A stretch of 42,135 nt of DNA from Planctomycetota bacterium (GTDB taxonomy: Bacteria; Planctomycetota; Phycisphaerae; Sedimentisphaerales; Anaerohalosphaeraceae). The notes below the pieces were generated by a model that had not been told where the DNA came from, searched no databases, and was given only the letters and a program-made list of their open reading frames with translations. Made by a program: the position numbers and the translations under genes. Where the stretch lies: NCBI GenBank assembly GCA_016873215.1, contig VGXU01000019.1, positions 1-42,135 of the forward strand. Direction: 5' to 3'. Shown here in pieces: positions 33,692 to 42,058 of this stretch; within the stretch, counting starts at the first letter, position 1, and the number at the start of each line of letters is the position of its first letter.

Positions 33692-36148
33692 TCATTCCGG
33701 CTTCCTCACCGACGCGCAGAACTGCCCCATCTTCATCATCGCATCATTGAGCCTGTCCATCGAGCCGTCAAGTTTGACGAACGCATCGACCAAATCCAGC
33801 AGTTCCGCGTCCGCCGGCTTCTCGCCGTAATGATGCTCCACATTGACGATCCCGGCGTCCAGCCCATGCTCCATCGCCTTGGCCACGTATGCCCGGCAGA
33901 TGCCGATTTTGCGCCCCGGCAGATCACGACAGCAATTGCTGACGCCCAGCGAGAAATGACAATCTTTCATCTGCGGATCGGTTTTAATTTTCTTAATCGT
34001 GTTAAATGCCCTGTAGGTATATCCCGGCACGCCCGGCTCCATCGGCATATCTATCGCCAGCGGAAACACCGTCGAATCAAAGAAAATCTCCGCCGGCTTA
34101 AACCCGAACTTCATCGCCTTGTCATAAAGCTGCTTCGCCAGGCTAAACAGTTCATCCACCGAATGTGAACCGCCCGGACCGGTCGATTTCTCCTCGCTCA
34201 CCAGCAAACCAATGAACGAAAAATCATACTCTTTTTTCAGCGGCATCATCTTGTCGGCCGTATAGACCTTAATCGAATTCATCAGCGGCGTCTTGACCGG
34301 CTCATCGGTATTATACCACTCCTTCAGCCCGGCCTTGAGAACCTCGTCGTTGCTGCTGTCAAAGCAAATCGGCACCCCCTTTCCCCACTTGCGAACCAGC
34401 CGAGTATAGTGTTTCATCATCTCTACGGAAACCTGAGAATCCAGCTCGCCGAAGGCGTCCAGATTGACAGCCATATAACTTGCCCCATCCTCGGCCTGCG
34501 ATTCTATCAGCGCGCGGATATATTTCAGCGGCCCGCTCGGTTTATTGTAAGCATCCGCCCCAAGAGCCTGCAATTCTCTCATTATCGCTCCGGTCTTCGG
34601 AATGGAAGCATGAATCGCCTCACCGATTTCAATCAGTGGCCGCTTCATCGTATGGTCCCTTCCAAACAGATAATTGACAATCGAACTCGTATGCTCCAGC
34701 GCCGGGATGCGGGGCTTGTTTAGCGTTCGCCGCAGTAATTCTCGCCCGCCCGCCTGCGTTGAGGCGGAATGATAAGTCTTTTCACCCACGCACAGTCGGT
34801 CGAGATTATTGCCGCAATACCCTGTCACCGTCGCGTCGCCGCAAGGGACATTATCCAGCCCTTTTTCACAGCCGCCGATGGTGCAGTAGCCGAAATTTTC
34901 CGGCAGATAACAGTCGCCGCACTCCTGACACTCAAACGCCAGATACTTGAACCCTTTTTCGATGGCATTAAACGTTTTATATGTCCAACACCTCGGCCGG
35001 TCGGCTCGAACCCACTGCAGACACTTGCGAAACGCCCAAAAGCCAGGGTATTTCGGGTCGAGAATCGCCCGATGAGCAAAATCAAAAAACCGCTCATTAA
35101 ACCACTTTTTCGGCCTGGACAATTCCGCCCGTTTGCCGCTGTCGCCATAGAGATAGAATGTCTTTTCCGCTGGCCAGCAGAGATTGTCCTTGTATCGCTC
35201 CCAGCCGTCGCCGATTTCAGCGGCTCGCTGCAGAATCTTGACAAACACGTCAAATTGATGGACTCCGCCGAGATCTATGCCCGCCGCCCCGATGGATTTA
35301 TACATCGCTACCTGCTGCGCCGCCCGTTCGATATGATCAGCCGTCGTTTCAGACTTGAGTTTGGCCAGCAGCGCGTCGCTCACAAAACAGCCCGGCAGCT
35401 TGATATCGTGCATCAGCCGCGGCGCAGGCGTCAGCGTCGTCAGCCAATAAACATTGCCTATAACCGGAATATCAATCCGATTATCTTTCAAATACTGCAT
35501 CAATTCCACCGATTTTTTCCAGTCCCAGCCGACCTGCGTAATCAGAAATTCCGCTCCGGCGGCGATCTTCTTCTCCATTTTATAATACTGCTGCATCAGT
35601 GATGGTTCGGTATACTTAAACGGAGACACCGCTGTACCGGCAAAAAAAACTTTGACCTTATCCAATTGTCCCGGCTTGGCCTTAATTAAAGCATCGTTAT
35701 TCAATTTTTGAATTTTACTCAGCAATCCTACGGATTCGACTTCGAAGACACCCTGAGCTGTTATCGGTTTATCACCTGTCAGTGCTAATACCGACTCGAC
35801 GCCCCGCTGTCGATAGCCGACCAGCGTGCTCGTCAGACTGTCGGAGTTATTGTCTTTGCAGCTGATATGAGGGATTACATCTAAATCGCCAAGAAGGTCT
35901 TTTTGATGAACAACTGCCAGAACATCCGAAGGGTCGATGTTGGCCACCCCGCCGGGATTTTGCGGCAGCGTAATGCCCACAAAATCAAACCCTGCCGGAA
36001 TCGAAGAAGGCCCGGCCTTTTTATAAGCCGACAAAAATTTCTCAATCGGCCCAAAATCATAACCGGGGCCACCGGTGAGTTCCGCGATGATAATAAATTC
36101 CTTGCTCGTCTGCAGTTTTTGTCTCAGTCTTTTTTGTTCCACAACCAT
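33692..36148 (-). CDS. Three-part folate enzyme: MetF, MTHFR_C zinc module and methyl-THF methyltransferase
   Basis: This 818-residue chain joins three functions. Residues about 1-300 are a MetF barrel: FIIIAELTGGPGYDFGPIEK, VLALTGDKPIT, FLITQVGWDW and LPGCFVSDALL. Residues about 310-470 hold the MTHFR_C (MetV-like) segment with eight cysteines from C407: FECQECGDC, YCTIGGCEKG, VPCGDATVTGYCG, likely binding zinc or an iron-sulfur cluster. Residues about 480-818 are a pterin-binding barrel like AcsE or the MetH folate domain: YMAVNLDAFGE, FFDSTVFPLAIDMP, GVSNCCRDLPGRKIGICRA, HGLDAGIVNVEH. It could reduce methylene-THF and pass the methyl to a corrinoid or cobalamin. GTG at 36142 is a possible start, better spaced from GGAG than the ATG. 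Confidence 0.9.
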   Translation of the reverse strand: MVVEQKRLRQKLQTSKEFIIIAELTGGPGYDFGPIEKFLSAYKKAGPSSIPAGFDFVGITLPQNPGGVANIDPSDVLAVVHQKDLLGDLDVIPHISCKDNNSDSLTSTLVGYRQRGVESVLALTGDKPITAQGVFEVESVGLLSKIQKLNNDALIKAKPGQLDKVKVFFAGTAVSPFKYTEPSLMQQYYKMEKKIAAGAEFLITQVGWDWKKSVELMQYLKDNRIDIPVIGNVYWLTTLTPAPRLMHDIKLPGCFVSDALLAKLKSETTADHIERAAQQVAMYKSIGAAGIDLGGVHQFDVFVKILQRAAEIGDGWERYKDNLCWPAEKTFYLYGDSGKRAELSRPKKWFNERFFDFAHRAILDPKYPGFWAFRKCLQWVRADRPRCWTYKTFNAIEKGFKYLAFECQECGDCYLPENFGYCTIGGCEKGLDNVPCGDATVTGYCGNNLDRLCVGEKTYHSASTQAGGRELLRRTLNKPRIPALEHTSSIVNYLFGRDHTMKRPLIEIGEAIHASIPKTGAIMRELQALGADAYNKPSGPLKYIRALIESQAEDGASYMAVNLDAFGELDSQVSVEMMKHYTRLVRKWGKGVPICFDSSNDEVLKAGLKEWYNTDEPVKTPLMNSIKVYTADKMMPLKKEYDFSFIGLLVSEEKSTGPGGSHSVDELFSLAKQLYDKAMKFGFKPAEIFFDSTVFPLAIDMPMEPGVPGYTYRAFNTIKKIKTDPQMKDCHFSLGVSNCCRDLPGRKIGICRAYVAKAMEHGLDAGIVNVEHHYGEKPADAELLDLVDAFVKLDGSMDRLNDAMMKMGQFCASVRKPE

Positions 36149-36645
36149 ATCTCCATATATTAGTTTATATTAAAATGCTTTTCTGATTCGAAGCGGTATT
36201 ATATGCAAATTAGACGCAGGAAACACTGAAAAGATGAATTTTTTGCTTTTTTCAGTCCTTAAAACCGCGCCATTGACGGGAACTAAATGGACAAAGTCGC
36301 CTTTTTGTGGAAAACTTGTAAAATAGCATATCTGCTTGACCAATTTGACGATGTTTTATGCCCTGTAAATATAGATACCATACCCACCTTAAGAATCTTG
36401 GTATAACAAATTTCATACCAAAAAATAAACTTCAATTCCTAACTACATAAAAAATAGTAACTTATAATTATTCCAAAAAAATTCAAAAACAATATATCCA
36501 TACCGGTTCGTATATATTTCTAATTTTTACAAAAATTCCAGGTTGAGATTATTCAGAAAAGACAAGTTGTTAATTTCCGGTGGATAACATGTTCTCAAGG
36601 CATGATTTTACGGCCTATAATGATATCTTTAAGTCTTTTGATTTC
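36149..36645. other. AT-rich gap with a dyad and a possible promoter
   Basis: No convincing gene is seen. A TATAAT on the minus strand at 36203-36198 could be the -10 of the folate gene, without a good -35. A 7-base dyad, TTGGTAT (36398-36404) and ATACCAA (36415-36421), looks operator-like, and a TTTTTCAGT/ACTGAAAA pair near 36226-36260 forms a weak hairpin. Confidence 0.4.
36398..36421. repeat. Operator-like dyad
   Basis: TTGGTAT and ATACCAA are perfect inverted arms with a 10-base centre. They could bind a dimeric regulator, but no nearby start fits clearly. Confidence 0.3.
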
Positions 36646-37710
36646 CTATTGTTCCATTCTATAAGACTGGATTAGTTGTTTCAGGTCGATGCACACCTTG
36701 GCTGGATTTGAAGATTCACAAACTGCTGAGCAAACTGCCGCAGCCTTGACTCCAAGAGCAAGAACCTGTTCGATATTATCTAAACCAATTCCTCCAATAG
36801 CAACATGCCCCACTCTGTTGTCCTTCAAAACACCTATCGCCTGCCGGACATAATCCAAGCCCGCGATGGATTCGTGTGGTTTTGTTGCGGTGGCAAAGAC
36901 AGGCCCTAACGCGATATAATCACAAGTTTCGTTCATTGCTTCGGTCAACTGCCGGAAATTATGCGTACTGCGCCCGACAATTAAGGGTCTTGGCTGTAAT
37001 CGACGAACGCTTTCCACCGAAAGGTCATCCTGCCCGAGGTGAACACCGTCAGCCCCACTGAGAATCGCGATATCCGGACGGTCATTAATGATACTAATGA
37101 TGGAACTACGCCTGCATATCTCCACGAACGGCCCGGCAAGATTCAAAACATCCTTATCCGTCATTCCTTTGCAGCGAAGCTGCAGGCAATCCGCCCCGCC
37201 GTCAATACATGCGCTGGCCAGATCGTAAATCTTTGCCTTGTCGGATTCGGGCTGTACGGTAATCAGGACATACAGCCGGACATTTCGAAAACGCAAGACG
37301 CCATACATCGCCAGAGAAATATCTTTTTCAAGTGAATACGTCTCGAATCGAAGTCTTTCAAAGCGATCATACAGAGCCGGGTTAATGGCCTGGCCAGCTT
37401 CAGCCAGCATACGCAGTGCTTCGCTGCTCCGTTTGGCGGCGGCGGTAAAACAATCCTCCAGCGTCGCACGTTTCATTTGTCCCTCCACGCGCAATTCTCT
37501 GCCGACATCCTGATGGGAATCTCTGCAGCAGAGCAATTGATTCGCGTCCAGTTCCGCAATAATGAAGGATAATTCGTGTCGAAGCTGCTTGGCCCTGCCG
37601 CTAAGAACAGGGTCATTCAATACAAATCGGCAGTATTCTTCCATCACGCGAAGGGCTTCACGCGTACGGTTGAAGTTGGCATCCAGAATGCGGTAAACAG
37701 GTTTTTCCAT
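36646..37710 (-). CDS. thiE: Thiamine-phosphate synthase with N-terminal ThiD2 domain
   Basis: ThiE joins the pyrimidine and thiazole halves of thiamine. The 354-residue protein has about 140 N-terminal residues (YRILDANFNRTREALRVMEE, RHELSFIIAELDANQLL, RATLEDCFTAAAKRSSEALR) that match the ThiD2 domain known from cyanobacterial ThiE; its exact job is not settled. Residues about 150-350 are the barrel: YVLITVQPES, CLQLRCKGMTDKDVL, SIINDRPDIAILSGADGVHLGQDDL, SVESVRRL, ALGPVFATATKP and GVKAAAVCSAVCE. No TPP riboswitch is seen upstream. A perfect TATAAT ends 9 bases before the ATG and there is no ribosome site, so the message may be leaderless. A terminator faces it from 50 bases upstream. Confidence 0.92.
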   Translation of the reverse strand: MEKPVYRILDANFNRTREALRVMEEYCRFVLNDPVLSGRAKQLRHELSFIIAELDANQLLCCRDSHQDVGRELRVEGQMKRATLEDCFTAAAKRSSEALRMLAEAGQAINPALYDRFERLRFETYSLEKDISLAMYGVLRFRNVRLYVLITVQPESDKAKIYDLASACIDGGADCLQLRCKGMTDKDVLNLAGPFVEICRRSSIISIINDRPDIAILSGADGVHLGQDDLSVESVRRLQPRPLIVGRSTHNFRQLTEAMNETCDYIALGPVFATATKPHESIAGLDYVRQAIGVLKDNRVGHVAIGGIGLDNIEQVLALGVKAAAVCSAVCESSNPAKVCIDLKQLIQSYRMEQ

Positions 37711-37719
37711 TAAAGGGGA

Positions 37720-37725
37720 TTATAG
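37720..37725 (-). promoter_or_regulatory. -10 box directly upstream of thiE
   Basis: On the minus strand TATAAT (37725-37720) is followed by CCCCTTTA and then the ATG at 37710. The predicted start leaves a leader of about 0-3 bases. No clear -35 is seen. Confidence 0.45.
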
Positions 37726-37759
37726 TGGACAGGTTTGAAAAAAACAGTCTTTTCGGCGC

Positions 37760-37794
37760 AAAAAAAAAGAAGCCGACCTCTCCAAACCGGCTCC
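37760..37794 (-). terminator. Intrinsic terminator with no known gene upstream
   Basis: On the minus strand GGAGCCG and CGGCTTC pair over 7 bases (one G-U), with a 12-base loop, followed by nine T residues. The preceding coiled-coil gene already has its own terminator at 38406-38435, so a transcript of unknown content, somewhere in 37800-38400, should end here. Confidence 0.7.
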
Positions 37795-38128
37795 CTTTCA
37801 CCCTCTTCCGAAGCTACTCGGAATATATTCCTCTATACCGCTGATAAAAGCCAAGTTTATAGTAAAACCTTTGAGGAATACTAATAGGTACATAAAATAG
37901 CAATGTTTATGCCAACTGTCTTAAACTCCGCCAGAGACTCCCCGCAGAAAAAACGTAATTCCATTCGAAACAATGTTTTATAAATACAAACAAAAGAATT
38001 GTGAGTATTTTTGATAAATGAAGGTGTACCGAGTTGTCGTAAAATATCAACACGAATATCTCGCCATGTCAGAATATGGCGTTTTTTACAGGGCTTTAAA
38101 CGTGAAATTTTGCAGAAAATGACATGCG

Positions 38129-38254
38129 TTGACAAAAAACAACACAAAGACGGCACTTTTTACATTCAGCAACATCAAAACCCGGCAGGAAGCAAAGGTG
38201 ATCCGGGCCGATGATGGGCGCATCGACCCGGACCTGACCAAACGAGGTATGTAA
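38129..38254 (+). CDS. Candidate 41-residue small protein
   Basis: A TTG start at 38129 opens MTKNNTKTALFTFSNIKTRQ and then EAKVIRADDGRIDPDLTKRG, ending with M and TAA at 38252-38254. The second half is strongly protein-like, with codon use unlike the AT-rich surroundings, and no better frame covers it. There is no clear ribosome site and no ATG. It could be a real small protein, the tail of a lost gene, or a fragment. No family recognised. The rest of the 37800-38400 gap is AT-rich and holds no other gene that I can support. Confidence 0.4.
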   Translation: MTKNNTKTALFTFSNIKTRQEAKVIRADDGRIDPDLTKRGM

Positions 38255-38405
38255 CGAAGGCATAGAACACAATATAAATAAAGACTTTATAACGATATAA
38301 AAAAAGGCGGCACAGTAAAACTCCACGGTGTCACTGCAAAATAACCCCCAAAGCCTGTAAAACATACAAATATAAGCGGCCTGAGTCAAATTATTAACTA
38401 AAGGC

Positions 38406-38435
38406 AAAAAAAGACGGCCCGATTTACCGGCCGTC
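38406..38435 (-). terminator. Intrinsic terminator of the coiled-coil membrane protein gene
   Basis: On the minus strand GACGGCC and GGCCGTC form a 7-bp stem with a 9-base loop, followed by seven T residues. Confidence 0.85.
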
Positions 38436-38464
38436 CTTTGTGTGTATTGCGATAATACCTATTC

Positions 38465-39904
38465 TTATTTTGCCGAGGCGGTCTCCAACAGGGCATCATA
38501 GCCAATCAAATACAGGAATCGTTTTAGATTGAATATCGGCACGGACAATTCCTCGGCTCTGGCCATTGCGGCATTATAGTCCTCTACGGCCTTGAGAGAA
38601 GCCGCATATTTTTGCTGTAATGTCGGATCGATATCCAATTGGGCCTGTTCCGGCCTGGACAACGGGTGCGGAGGCTGGCCGACAACCACAAAATCCGTAT
38701 TGATATTCACATTCTTCTCTATGATTCCGCCCCATCGCTCAACCATTTCCTGGATTCGTCTGGTCCCGTCCGAATCTATTCGTCCATCGTTATCGAAGTC
38801 AAAATCGCCAACGACTACAAACCGGTTGCTGGCTTTACTGTCCCAGATCAGATTAATCACAAGGTCTTCCTTGACGATGGGGTTTTTAATATCAGGATTA
38901 ACAATCCGTGCCACAGAAACTTTGGGCTCCACCTGGAAAACCTCGATTTCCGCTTTGCCTTTATCGTCTTCGAGAATCTTTTTATTGCGGTCATAGATGG
39001 CAAATGTCAGGCCGCGATAGACGTGATTTTCGGAACCTATGTCCAGAAAAACCAGGCTGTTCTTCAAATCCACCTGCAGAATTCCTGCATCCCGCTGGTA
39101 AGCCGCCACGTCTTTATCCGGGCGGGGACGAATCGCATCCCGCTGCGCTATCGCATCCTTGAGAAATTGACGGGTCTGCGATAGATCCTCCTTCGCAGTT
39201 GTCAATTGCATTTCTTTGCTTTTGAGATCATCTTGTTTCTGTTCCAATTGCTTTTTAACCACCCCAACCTGTTCTTCACAAGATGCAGTCATTTGATTTT
39301 TCAGTTCATCATACCGGGTCTGAACCTGATTGGCATTATCCTGATACTGTTTAGCCTGTGCGATAAGCTCCTGTTCTTTGCGGCCGCCTTCTTCTTTGAC
39401 CGTCTTGAGTTCTCCCTGCAATTGCTGCTGCTGAGTCGAAAGTGTATTTACCTGTGCGCGGGTCTCGTCCAGTTTGGCTTTCAGGTCGGCGATTTGTTTG
39501 AGCAGGGAAATGCCGTCCGGCCCCACGGAGGCACTGACGTCTTGTCCCAGAGACTCATTAAGTTTGTTAATCTGGGTTTTAATATCATTGAATTTCACTT
39601 CCGCCGAGAGGTCATCGGCAGACACCGTGCCGGTGACAGTTGATACGAGTTTATTAAAATATCCGTTGAGGGTTCCGAGATAGCTTTTGGAGCCTTCCGT
39701 TTTGCCGATAATTTTGCCCAGCGCTTTTTGTTCTTCCGGAGTGGCGATTTTTTCGGTTTCGGTTTTGTTATTGTTCAACTGCGTGCGGTATTCTTCGCTT
39801 TTGACGTAGAAAATCACCGCAAGGACAATCCCCACCACGAACAGGGCGACAAAGGTGACGAGTGCATAGAGCATCGCGTTGCTCTGTGTTCTGGCCTGGG
39901 CCAT
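38465..39904 (-). CDS. Membrane-anchored coiled-coil protein, unknown
   Basis: This 479-residue protein has an N-terminal membrane helix at about residues 10-32 (MLYALVTFVALFVVGIVLAV), a long helical part from about 110 to 270 with many Gln, Lys and Glu heptads, and a C-terminal domain from about 280. That domain includes FLDIGSENHVYRGLTFAIYD, FVVVGDFDFDNDGRIDSDGT and a final hydrophobic segment. The N-terminus MAQARTQSNAMLYALV resembles proteins seen in other Phycisphaerae, with no known role. I start at the ATG at 39904, where AAGGAG lies 8 bases upstream; a longer open frame to 40078 is not needed. A promoter lies at 39965-39993 and a strong terminator after it, so it is a single-gene unit. 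An envelope scaffold role is a guess. Confidence 0.75.
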   Translation of the reverse strand: MAQARTQSNAMLYALVTFVALFVVGIVLAVIFYVKSEEYRTQLNNNKTETEKIATPEEQKALGKIIGKTEGSKSYLGTLNGYFNKLVSTVTGTVSADDLSAEVKFNDIKTQINKLNESLGQDVSASVGPDGISLLKQIADLKAKLDETRAQVNTLSTQQQQLQGELKTVKEEGGRKEQELIAQAKQYQDNANQVQTRYDELKNQMTASCEEQVGVVKKQLEQKQDDLKSKEMQLTTAKEDLSQTRQFLKDAIAQRDAIRPRPDKDVAAYQRDAGILQVDLKNSLVFLDIGSENHVYRGLTFAIYDRNKKILEDDKGKAEIEVFQVEPKVSVARIVNPDIKNPIVKEDLVINLIWDSKASNRFVVVGDFDFDNDGRIDSDGTRRIQEMVERWGGIIEKNVNINTDFVVVGQPPHPLSRPEQAQLDIDPTLQQKYAASLKAVEDYNAAMARAEELSVPIFNLKRFLYLIGYDALLETASAK

Positions 39905-39964
39905 AATATAACTCCTTGAATCATCGATAATTCCGTGTTTATTCAACGCCTCTACAAGAATCAT

Positions 39965-39993
39965 AGTATCGCGATAACCGCCTGTTTCGTCAA
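39965..39993 (-). promoter_or_regulatory. Promoter of the coiled-coil gene
   Basis: On the minus strand TTGACG (39993-39988) and GATACT (39970-39965) are 17 bases apart. The leader would be about 54 bases. Confidence 0.5.
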
Positions 39994-40195
39994 GAAAAAA
40001 CCCCTTTTTTATGTCGGTTTTGTGCGACTCCATGAACCGAAGCTGGAAGTTTCGGCCACGCTGAAAAGTTGTCCACAAATGGGTTAAATGGGTTTGTTTG
40101 GGTTTGCTTTGATTTTGCGTTTTTGAGATTAGTCCTTTCTGTGTAATAAGTTATCGATTTTTGAAATGGGTTTGTTTTTCCAAAAAATGATGGTG

Positions 40196-40320
40196 AACCA
40201 TTTTTTGGATATCAAAAATCAAAGTGCAAAAATCAAAATTAAGGAGTCGGCAGGGCCGACGGCTGAAATAAGCGGATTCCTCACCCGCAAGGGGTTCGGA
40301 ATGACGAACAAGATGCGTTG
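40196..40320. repeat. Dispersed non-coding repeat debris
   Basis: Two strings known to me from scattered non-coding repeats of planctomycete-like genomes follow one another: ATCAAAAATCAAAGTGCAAA with its extension (about 40208-40243) and GGATTCCTCACCCGC...GGAATGACGA (about 40273-40306). The second has the form of a short imperfect hairpin. Between them is a GGCAGGGCCGACGG segment. No gene is present. Identification is from memory. Confidence 0.45.
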
Positions 40321-41125
40321 TTTTGCTGCGCGAGTTCGCGGGTTGCAAGTGATTTGCGATGATGAGTTTAACGGATTTTGCTGTAATTGGTTTTTTCATA
40401 TTTGGCTTTAAATTGGGTTTTTAGGAGCAGTTTTTTGACCCCTGCTTGCAGTCGATGCGCGCGGCATCCGCGAGATGCCATGCAAAGGTAAAAGTAAAAA
40501 GGCAAAAATATTGACGGCCTGCGGCCAGTCAGAATTATGAAATTACTGTGACACGTTATACTCCTTTCTGGGGCTCAAAATAAGCGTCTCCTATGTGGGT
40601 TGGACTTGCACATCTGTGTCGAAAAATCGTGATTTTTGGAGGGCGGGAAAGCTGTAAGTCTTTACGGAAAAAAGAGTTAAAAAATTTATGGAATTTTGTA
40701 ATACAGCAGGATAGTACAATCGTAATTGTGAATAAGTATGCAGGGATGAGGAGGTGCAACAACTTAACTCAAGAGGATAAAACGTATTGCGAATTGAGAA
40801 TGCAGAATTTAGAATTGGGAAATTGTGGATTGCAAATGGTATGGAAGGAAAATTCAAAATGTGAAATTGGGCGAAAATGTACTTGACTCCTTTATTTCCC
40901 GCAGAGCATGTCTGACCCGCTTTGGTTCACTATGCATTTACGAAGAATGCGTTCCAGAATCGCCAGAGTGCCGTTGGATATAAAAAATATATAAGAACCG
41001 GCAAAATATCGGTGCGACAGGCGGCTTGAGAAGAATTGATCAATTAGTCAACTTTTTCAACAGCCCCACTGTCCATAGTTACCACGGGGGATTTTGTTAA
41101 AAACCGGGAATGGAATGGAAATTTC
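40320..41125. other. Gene-free stretch with repeat-like sequence
   Basis: No convincing gene. It includes small dyads GGCATC/GATGCC (about 40470) and TGACGGCC/GGCCAGTCA (40512-40531), a GTGGGTTGGACTTGCACATC string (about 40594-40613) of the VGxAHP repeat type, and a run of GAATT-rich units near 40790-40870. All look like decayed intergenic repeats. Confidence 0.4.
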
Positions 41126-41155
41126 TTGACGTTGCCGGAGTAAATTTTGTAAAAT
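41126..41155 (+). promoter_or_regulatory. Promoter for the truncated membrane protein gene
   Basis: TTGACG at 41126-41131 and TAAAAT at 41150-41155 are 18 bases apart. The leader would be about 90 bases. Confidence 0.5.
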
Positions 41156-41251
41156 TATCGAGATCGTTAGTTGAAAAAAAGTCTTTTGCCGTTTAAATGA
41201 GAAATGTCAGGTTTGTATAGATAAAACATGGTTCAAACCGGTGGACTTATT

Positions 41252-42058
41252 GTGACGATCAAAAGAAAAAAATTGGTTTTTGTGCTTCTTGCGGCTTTTC
41301 TCATAGTGCTAATTATGCATAAAGCGTTACCGTTTATTCTTCTTTTCAATTCTATACCAGGTCAGAGACATTTAGATGATGTGGAGCAATTGCAAACCTC
41401 AGTGGATGCCAAAAGAGTTCGTGCGATTTCCGAGATGCATCGTCAGCAAGTTCTTTTCGATTTTGCTTCAAGCAATTTTTCTGAACTTGGAAGTACGAAT
41501 CGAAACCAATCGATGAAAACACTTCGGACAGTGCTGGCTTGCTTTGCAAGAGGAGAAAAAATCGAAGCCTGCAATGATCTGGTCAGAAGTATGTATGTCT
41601 GGGGGCGTTCCGGTTCGGACTGGAAACTGAATCCGGAAGGTGATTACGACTTTACCGCGACATGGATGATTCGTCTGTTGTATGAATTTGGCCATAAAAA
41701 TAAGATTTTTTTCCCCGAAACTCGTGATTATCTTGTTGACACTTTACTGAATCTGGAAGGCAAACCAGTCCTGACGGTTCCTTTAAGTATAGGGACGGTT
41801 TTTGACACCGAAAACCACATCCTTATGCGAGAAAGCTCACGTTATCTGAAAAATCAGTGGATGGCTGCGCATGGTAATGAATCAAATCGATATAACAATA
41901 AAAAAAACGGCATGGAAACCTGGATAGAACGATACTTGAATTCCATCCGGATTGATGGAGTATATGAATATAATTCCATGCCATATGTTACATATGCTAT
42001 TTTACCTTTGACCTTCCCCCCAAAAACAGTACCAATTGCAATTGGAGTACCGGCATGA
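41252..42058 (+). CDS. Membrane-anchored protein of unknown function, 3' end cut by an IS element
   Basis: The open frame codes for 268 residues. After a basic start comes one membrane helix (VFVLLAAFLIVLIMH). The body includes YDFTATWMIRLLYEFG, FDTENHILMRESSRYLKNQW and YEYNSMPYVTYAI, a pattern from longer planctomycete proteins with a helical-toroid look, which I cannot name. At about 42008 the protein stops making sense and reads LPLTFPPKTVPIAIG, which is IS DNA, then stops. So at least the C-terminal half is lost. The start GTG at 41252 has GGTGGA 7 bases upstream; the ATG at 41228 is an alternative. It has its own promoter. Probably inactive. Confidence 0.7.
   Translation: MTIKRKKLVFVLLAAFLIVLIMHKALPFILLFNSIPGQRHLDDVEQLQTSVDAKRVRAISEMHRQQVLFDFASSNFSELGSTNRNQSMKTLRTVLACFARGEKIEACNDLVRSMYVWGRSGSDWKLNPEGDYDFTATWMIRLLYEFGHKNKIFFPETRDYLVDTLLNLEGKPVLTVPLSIGTVFDTENHILMRESSRYLKNQWMAAHGNESNRYNNKKNGMETWIERYLNSIRIDGVYEYNSMPYVTYAILPLTFPPKTVPIAIGVPA

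Noticed and set aside
38170-38250. Resemblance of the minus strand to SRP 4.5S RNA (AGGTCCGG-like string)
   Set aside because: No matching tetraloop and asymmetric loop pair; the plus strand is coding-like instead.
37711-38464. TPP riboswitch upstream of thiE
   Set aside because: The conserved pyrophosphate- and pyrimidine-binding segments are not seen, and a terminator leaves no room.
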